A DNA stretch of 64,000 bases, taken from contig JAJEKB010020944.1 of NCBI GenBank assembly GCA_022393335.1, positions 836,051 to 900,050 of the forward strand, given 5' to 3'. The stretch comes from Macrotrachela quadricornifera (taxonomy: Eukaryota; Rotifera; Eurotatoria; Philodinida; Philodinidae). The translations under genes and the position numbers were made by a program. This document shows positions 59,304 through 64,000 of the stretch, piece by piece; positions within the stretch are counted from its first letter, which is position 1, and each line of letters starts with the position of its first letter. The notes beneath the pieces were generated by a model. The model saw nothing but the letters and a program-made list of their open reading frames with translations, did no database searches and was not told the DNA's origin.

Positions 59304-59466
59304 GGGTAATAATAAAAGGCCGAAATAATAACCGAAAACCGAAGTGACCGAAAAAATGCTGATTGGTTGACTGAAAAATCTGATTGATTATCATTCACAA
59401 ATGACCAATCAGCGTTTTTCGGTCACTTCGGTTTTCGGTTATTATTTCGGCCTTTTATTACTACCC
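59304..59466. mobile_element. Hairpin MITE with 9-bp target duplication (Mutator-like)
   Basis: Inverted arms of about 65 bp begin GGGTAATAATAAAAGGCCG and reverse GGGTAGTAATAAAAGGCCG and share AACCGAAAACCGAAGTGACC. The perfect 9-bp direct repeat AAATAAAAC flanks it (59295-59303, 59467-59475). A 9-bp duplication with GGG ends is typical of Mutator-like elements. Confidence 0.85.
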
Positions 59467-59475
59467 AAATAAAAC

Positions 59476-61403
59476 ATTAGTGTTTGGTTTTTTGTGTCAC
59501 TGTTACATCTGTCGATGGTTTAGATTATTTTTAAAGTGTGAACATCGCTCCCACCCTTTTATTAGTCTCTAAAAGTTCTCATGCTAAGAGGAAAAAGCTC
59601 CTGTGTTATAAATATGAATATTTTCTATATTTTGAAAAGTTCGAAAAAACATGCCTGTTCCTATTAATTTTATCGCTCTTTTCGTCGGGTATTAGTAATT
59701 TATGCTAACACTCCAAACACGTAACCGTTCAAGGGCCACCAAACTCATTCTTATCAACATCCACTTTCGACGATTAATAGAATAAATAAATCCTTAAGAA
59801 AGACCAGCAATTACTCGATATCTCCCTTATGTCATATATTAACATCAATAGGCACTCATGATCTATCGTTTGACCCAAATATGTGACTTATTCGAACCCC
59901 TTCCCTTCATAAAAATTTTTCTAGAATGGCTAAACAGTCCAAAAAACGGGAGAAATCATGCACCAATATATAGTAGCAAAAAAGGAAGGAGGACATCTGA
60001 GAAGGATCTATAAGACAGGAGGAAGGATAGAAAAGACCTGCATGAGATGACAGATGAGTGATCTATCTACCTTAAAGATGATAACAGTTCGATGTAGAAC
60101 AAACATTTTCTCTACTGAAAAATAGGTGGGACAACGTATGTCCCAGGGGTTCCCAAAGGATTAAACGCCTATCGCTCCAAACTTATATTCATTAACATGC
60201 AGAGCAATATACAATGAACATGTCTGTTTACAATTAAAATAAATTTCGTCATGTATTTGTAGTGAATGTAGCTTAAAATACGAGAAAACATCTGAAATTC
60301 AGAAAAAATGACTGAAAAACAAAGAATAAGACGATATGAATGCTCAACTTTCTCCGATTTTCACGCATGCAATGCAGATCCAAATATTCACTCCCACACT
60401 GCACTAGGGGTCGAGCAGTTTTACCAGTTTTCTGCTTCTCAAAACTTAGTTTTGAGCAATCACGCATTCCAAGCATACCGGTATTTACCGATTTCTTTTA
60501 CTGCACTTGTTCGATTTAATTACTTGAATGTAATACTATTAAAACCGCTAGTAGCTAGTGGTGGTTTTTCACTCAGTTACTGGTCAACATTGGTTTTATC
60601 GGTGTATATATCTAACGTGGCTTAGTGGTCTTTGCTACATTTCTAAGTTTTGCTAGAGACAATTTCGGAATGCGTCTGAATAAGTATATAAGAATTTTGT
60701 CACATGCCCCAATACCAGTTTTTAACTCATGCATCTTTATACAGCAGCTGTCCATACCCAAACTCACCCAAGAGAACAGTAAAAAACGATATAAGATAAT
60801 TGAAAAGTACTATAGCTACACTCCAACAATTTCTGCAACACAACGAAATTTCAACATTTCTTTACAAGTAACCAGAAGGCTGAAGTGATTCAACGTTCGT
60901 TAATCATCTACAAAACGCTAAAATGTATTAAAATCACATGCTCGTTAAATAACTCTTCCCTTTACGCTGATAGAATGACACTCTAGTCTTTAAACTACCA
61001 CATACTTCATCCAATTTATGTTGATATTTACTATAGCAGCAAGGTATATGATCAGAAAAACAGATTTTACAAATCTTTTGAATAAAATCGTTTTCAAAAC
61101 AGCGTTTAGTCAAGAATGGTGACTGTCTATGGATGGTGTGATGATCTGTGTTGATAATACGAGATCATATTATCAATTTTATTTATCTTTTCGTGTTCTC
61201 TTCTCTTTCATCTTTTTTGTCTTTTATTGATATAAGTGGCGCGTCTCTCAGTTTTCCTTTGGCGTGTATGATTGTTAGCGTGTTTTTATCTCAAAAAGAA
61301 GAGGTACGGAAATACAAGTTAGGTTTAATCTTTAACCGATGTGAATCAGGAATGTTGTAGGTATGAATGGGATATTAATCATGTGTCACTTTTGTTCGGG
61401 AAA
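59476..61403. other. Intergenic stretch
   Basis: No gene recognised in 1.9 kb; short frames only. Confidence 0.5.
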
Positions 61404-61645
61404 GTGACAAAAAGTCGAAAGACAGAACGTCGAAAAGCAAAATACAGAAAACTATAGACTTTGTAGCCCAAATATCTGGATCATTTTCAAGGCTTTCATG
61501 AACAAATCATGAAAGAATAACGAGCGTACAGGTCGATAGTGCGAGTAAGAGCAAAATCTGTGGTTTCTAATTTATTGTTAAGATTTTCCAAAAAACTATT
61601 TTTCATATTTTGCTTTTCGACAATTTGTCTTTCGGCGTTTTGCCA
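61404..61645. mobile_element. Small MITE with GTGRCA ends and GTCGAAA repeats
   Basis: Inverted ends GTGACAAAAAGTCGAAAGAC (left) and GTGGCAAAACGCCGAAAGAC (right, reversed) extend about 41 bp and contain an internal GTCGAAAAGCAAAATA copy. The ends share the GTGRCA start with the element at 49283. Confidence 0.72.
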
Positions 61646-61993
61646 CCTAACTTGTATTAGCTCTTGTAGTCCTTGCTTTTCGTTATTCTTCTTGATTTTG
61701 AGATGTTTTCTATATTTTAAGCCACATTCACTATAAATATATTACGAAATTTATTTTAATTGTATACAGACATGTTAATTAAATACTGTTCTCGATGTTA
61801 ATGTATATAAGTTTGGTGCGGCAAGCGTTTAATATGGTCATATCGAGTATTAAGCGATTTTTTTCGTTTTTTGGGCTGTTTAGACACTTCTAGAAAAACT
61901 TTTATTGAGAAAAGAGATTTGGACATAGCATATATTAGAATCAAATGATAGATCATAAGCGCCTGTGGATGTTAGTAAGAATGCGCGGTAACT

Positions 61994-62165
61994 ATGTTAT
62001 TGATCGACAAATTTTTGTCGACGAGCAGTTGGCCGACAAACTTTTGTCGAAAAATTTTTGCACCCACGGCATTTCGTCGAAAAATTTTCGTCGACACAGC
62101 ATTTGGTCGACATAACATTTCGTCGACACAATACTTCGTCGACACAGTATTTTGTCGACAAAACA
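61994..62165. repeat. GTCGAC-rich minisatellite
   Basis: About nine copies of an 18- to 20-bp unit like CATTTCGTCGACACAGCA with variants. The centre GTCGA is palindromic, so both strands look alike. Confidence 0.78.
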
Positions 62166-62231
62166 ATTTATTTATAACTAGAGAAAGTCCATTTGATTTT
62201 AACAGAATTATCTTGGTTTTGCAAGAAAATA

Positions 62232-63297
62232 TACATTATATCCCTATAAGCATTTTGATTCAGCCTCTATCAGATCTAGACGATAAAGCCTATACCTCTC
62301 CTAGAGATGCCGCATCTCTAGGATATGCATCTCGTGATAAAATCTTTTTTTTGAAATTTTAGCCTCGGGATGGTGCATCTCGATGCAGAGATGCCTGATT
62401 TTCCAGCAAATCTCAGAGAGATATACGCTTCTTTCGCGTTTTCGCGGCAACCTCACTGAGAGGTATACCCTTTGTACGCGTTTTCGCGGCACCCTCAGTG
62501 AGGGGTATGCCCTTGTTTCACGATTTCGCGGCGTCCTCACTAAGAGATATGCCCTTTGTACGCGTTTTCGCGGCACCCTCACTGAGAGATATGCCCTTGT
62601 TTCGTGATTTCGCGGCGCCCTCAGTGAGAGGTATGCCCTTGTTTCGCATTTTCGCGGCACCCTCACTGAGATATATCCCCTTGATTCTTATTTTGGATAT
62701 TGTATCCAATTTTCTGTTCATTTTCGTTTGAAAATGGACATAATAGGCTGAAAAAATCATGAAGGGTAAACATGGTGTACAATTTTCAGTTATTTCGAAA
62801 ATTATTTTCATGTTTTGGAAACGAAGTTGAGGGTGAATAGTTTTGAGGTTCTACACAAGGACAAATGTTGATTCCGAACTAGCTTTTGACGGAATAGATT
62901 GAAGCTTCGACCATGCTGTTAACTAAATTCCTTGCTTTCGCATTTTTATAAGCGCTCAGAGAATCTGCTACCAATGATTGCCTCGCAAAGTTGTAATACA
63001 GCTCACATGTCCGATGAGCACGAAATCTTATTCGCAGAGACCCGCAAGAGAGTCGTATTAGTAATAACAGGACTATTACGTATAAACAACCAGAAGGGTA
63101 GGCGAAAGCATTACAAGATCTCGTAACATTTATTAACTAAAACGGTGAAAAAAATTTTATCACGATATGCGTATCTTAGAGATCCAGCATCTCTCTAAGA
63201 GATTTTCTATGAGATCCGACATCTCTAGGAGAGGTATTGGCTTTATCGTCTAGATCTGATAGATGTTGGATTAAAATGCTTATAGTGATATAATGTA
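62232..63297. mobile_element. 1.07-kb element with long inverted ends and 42-bp minisatellite core
   Basis: Inverted ends of about 110 bp: left begins TACATTATATCCCTATAAGC, right (reversed) begins TACATTATATCACTATAAGC; both continue CTATCAGATCTAGACGATA and ACCTCTCCTAGAGATG. GAGATGC-type motifs repeat inside the ends. The core is a 42-bp tandem array at 62433-62685, and the rest to 63140 is unassigned. No target duplication was identified. Confidence 0.8.
62433..62685. repeat. 42-bp minisatellite with alternating dimeric structure
   Basis: TTTCGCGGC cores recur exactly every 42 bp (62481, 62523, 62565, 62607, 62649). Odd copies read TTTTCGCGGCACC after GTACGCG and even ones ATTTCGCGGCGYCC after TTGTTTC, giving an 84-bp higher-order unit. 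Both strands are open because 42 is a multiple of three. Confidence 0.85.
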
Positions 63298-64000
63298 CCA
63301 CGAGATCTCCAAGATCCCCGATTTCTTGGATATGTGACACTGCTGTCAAACTGAAGTAATAGACTGTTTCTCGAAAGTTCTGATTGATTGATTAATTGAT
63401 GCATAAAATGCATCAGTTTTTCGCCAGTAGAGTCAATAAGTATGGTTGGCCGACTACTGGTCGATCCAAATGAAATCTGACTAGTTCTAAATATGAGTGT
63501 GGACGTGACTACGGAATGTTCCTTAATAACTTGATGTTTGAGACATTTATGATGCGCTATTGATCTTTCTAGAATTCTAACAATGGAAGCATTTGTATTG
63601 TAGCCGAGCTAGAGTTAATATTTTGACGTCAAATGAAAACTCTCACTGACAAACTAAAAAGGTTAAAATATTAGCGACTGTTGGCTTGCCTAGAAGGAGA
63701 TGTTATAATTTCAAAGTATGTGAAATTTAGATATACAAATGAATCAGAGAAGGTTTTATCCACTATTATAAGGACAAAGCACAATGTTGTTCAAGCCGAT
63801 TATAGGGTTTGTAGAATCCCTCTTTCATATGGGTCGAACAACACCATGTTTTATCTTTTTTTACTTAAAACTTTATTTATTATTTTACTCTTTCCTTGTT
63901 TTTTTTAGTTTTTATTATGATGTTTTGAGGGGCACGTTCTTCTTTGTGAGGTATTATACAAATAAATTTATAAATAACAACGCATGTATATATATATATA
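63298..64000. other. Terminal stretch, nothing recognised
   Basis: No gene called. Ends in a TA microsatellite at the window edge. Confidence 0.5.

Noticed and set aside
60308..60888. Two adjacent plus-strand frames (105 and 87 codons)
   Set aside because: No domain, no codon pattern like neighbouring genes; likely chance.
62301..62811. Long overlapping frames on both strands
   Set aside because: Product of the 42-bp array; both strands open at once, as expected from periodicity rather than coding.
1..64000. CRISPR arrays, rRNA or operon structure
   Set aside because: No array with constant repeats and unique spacers; tandem arrays here have no spacers. Spliced, widely spaced genes indicate a eukaryote.

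Overview
The window looks like a metazoan nuclear contig, most likely from a bdelloid rotifer. It is AT-rich. Genes are intronless or have tiny GT-AG introns (49, about 43, and mostly 50-105 bp). It carries protein families I associate with bdelloids: an arginine-type ADP-ribosyltransferase (ART) family, F-box/repeat proteins, a giant NACHT NTPase, and probable acquired enzymes such as a sorbosone-dehydrogenase-like protein. It is also densely peppered with small DNA transposons. Assignment to bdelloids is recognition plus inference; no database was searched. Two runs of exactly 400 N (5049-5448 and 19326-19725) are assembly gap placeholders.

Layout. 1-1.3 kb: end of an unrecognised minus-strand gene and a gene relic split by a 197-bp hAT MITE with an 8-bp target duplication. 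2.3-5.6 kb: an F-box pseudogene carrying an intact mariner, followed by a mariner MITE. 6.3-7.6 kb: TTAA-flanked and other foldback elements. 9.1-11.0 kb: a two-module ART gene with one in-frame TGA. 11.9-13.5 kb: a 1,603-bp near-perfect palindrome flanked by the 5-bp repeat TTCAG. 13.7-15.6 kb: a second F-box-type pseudogene. 16.1-17.0 kb: a membrane protein with a zinc ribbon. 18.5-20.3 kb: a foldback element next to a secreted nicotinamidase. 22 kb: hAT transposase relic. 23.2-24.7 kb: a six-exon PDZ protein. 24.7-29.5 kb: gene-poor. 29.5-35.8 kb: an intronless 2,088-residue NACHT protein. 36.9-38.2 kb: a dead mariner. 39.9-40.9 kb: an OCH1/SUR1-type glycosyltransferase. 43.4-45.1 kb: six-exon tryptophan 2,3-dioxygenase. 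49.3-49.9, 53.0-54.6 and 62.2-63.3 kb: minisatellite-bearing elements with inverted ends. 50.9-52.2 kb: sorbosone-dehydrogenase-like protein. 56.6-58.1 kb: a cytochrome P450. The last 6 kb is almost only mobile-element debris.

The genes do not form an operon; each appears independently transcribed. One loose theme is NAD: tryptophan dioxygenase starts de novo NAD synthesis, nicotinamidase acts in salvage, and ART proteins consume NAD. The linkage may be chance. The features most worth attention are the ART gene with a single nonsense codon, the NACHT gene with coding-like sequence beyond its stop, the recent foldback element with its target duplication, and the repeated architecture of inverted termini around a minisatellite core. 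I saw no tRNA, rRNA or CRISPR array, but tRNAs could not be searched rigorously by eye.
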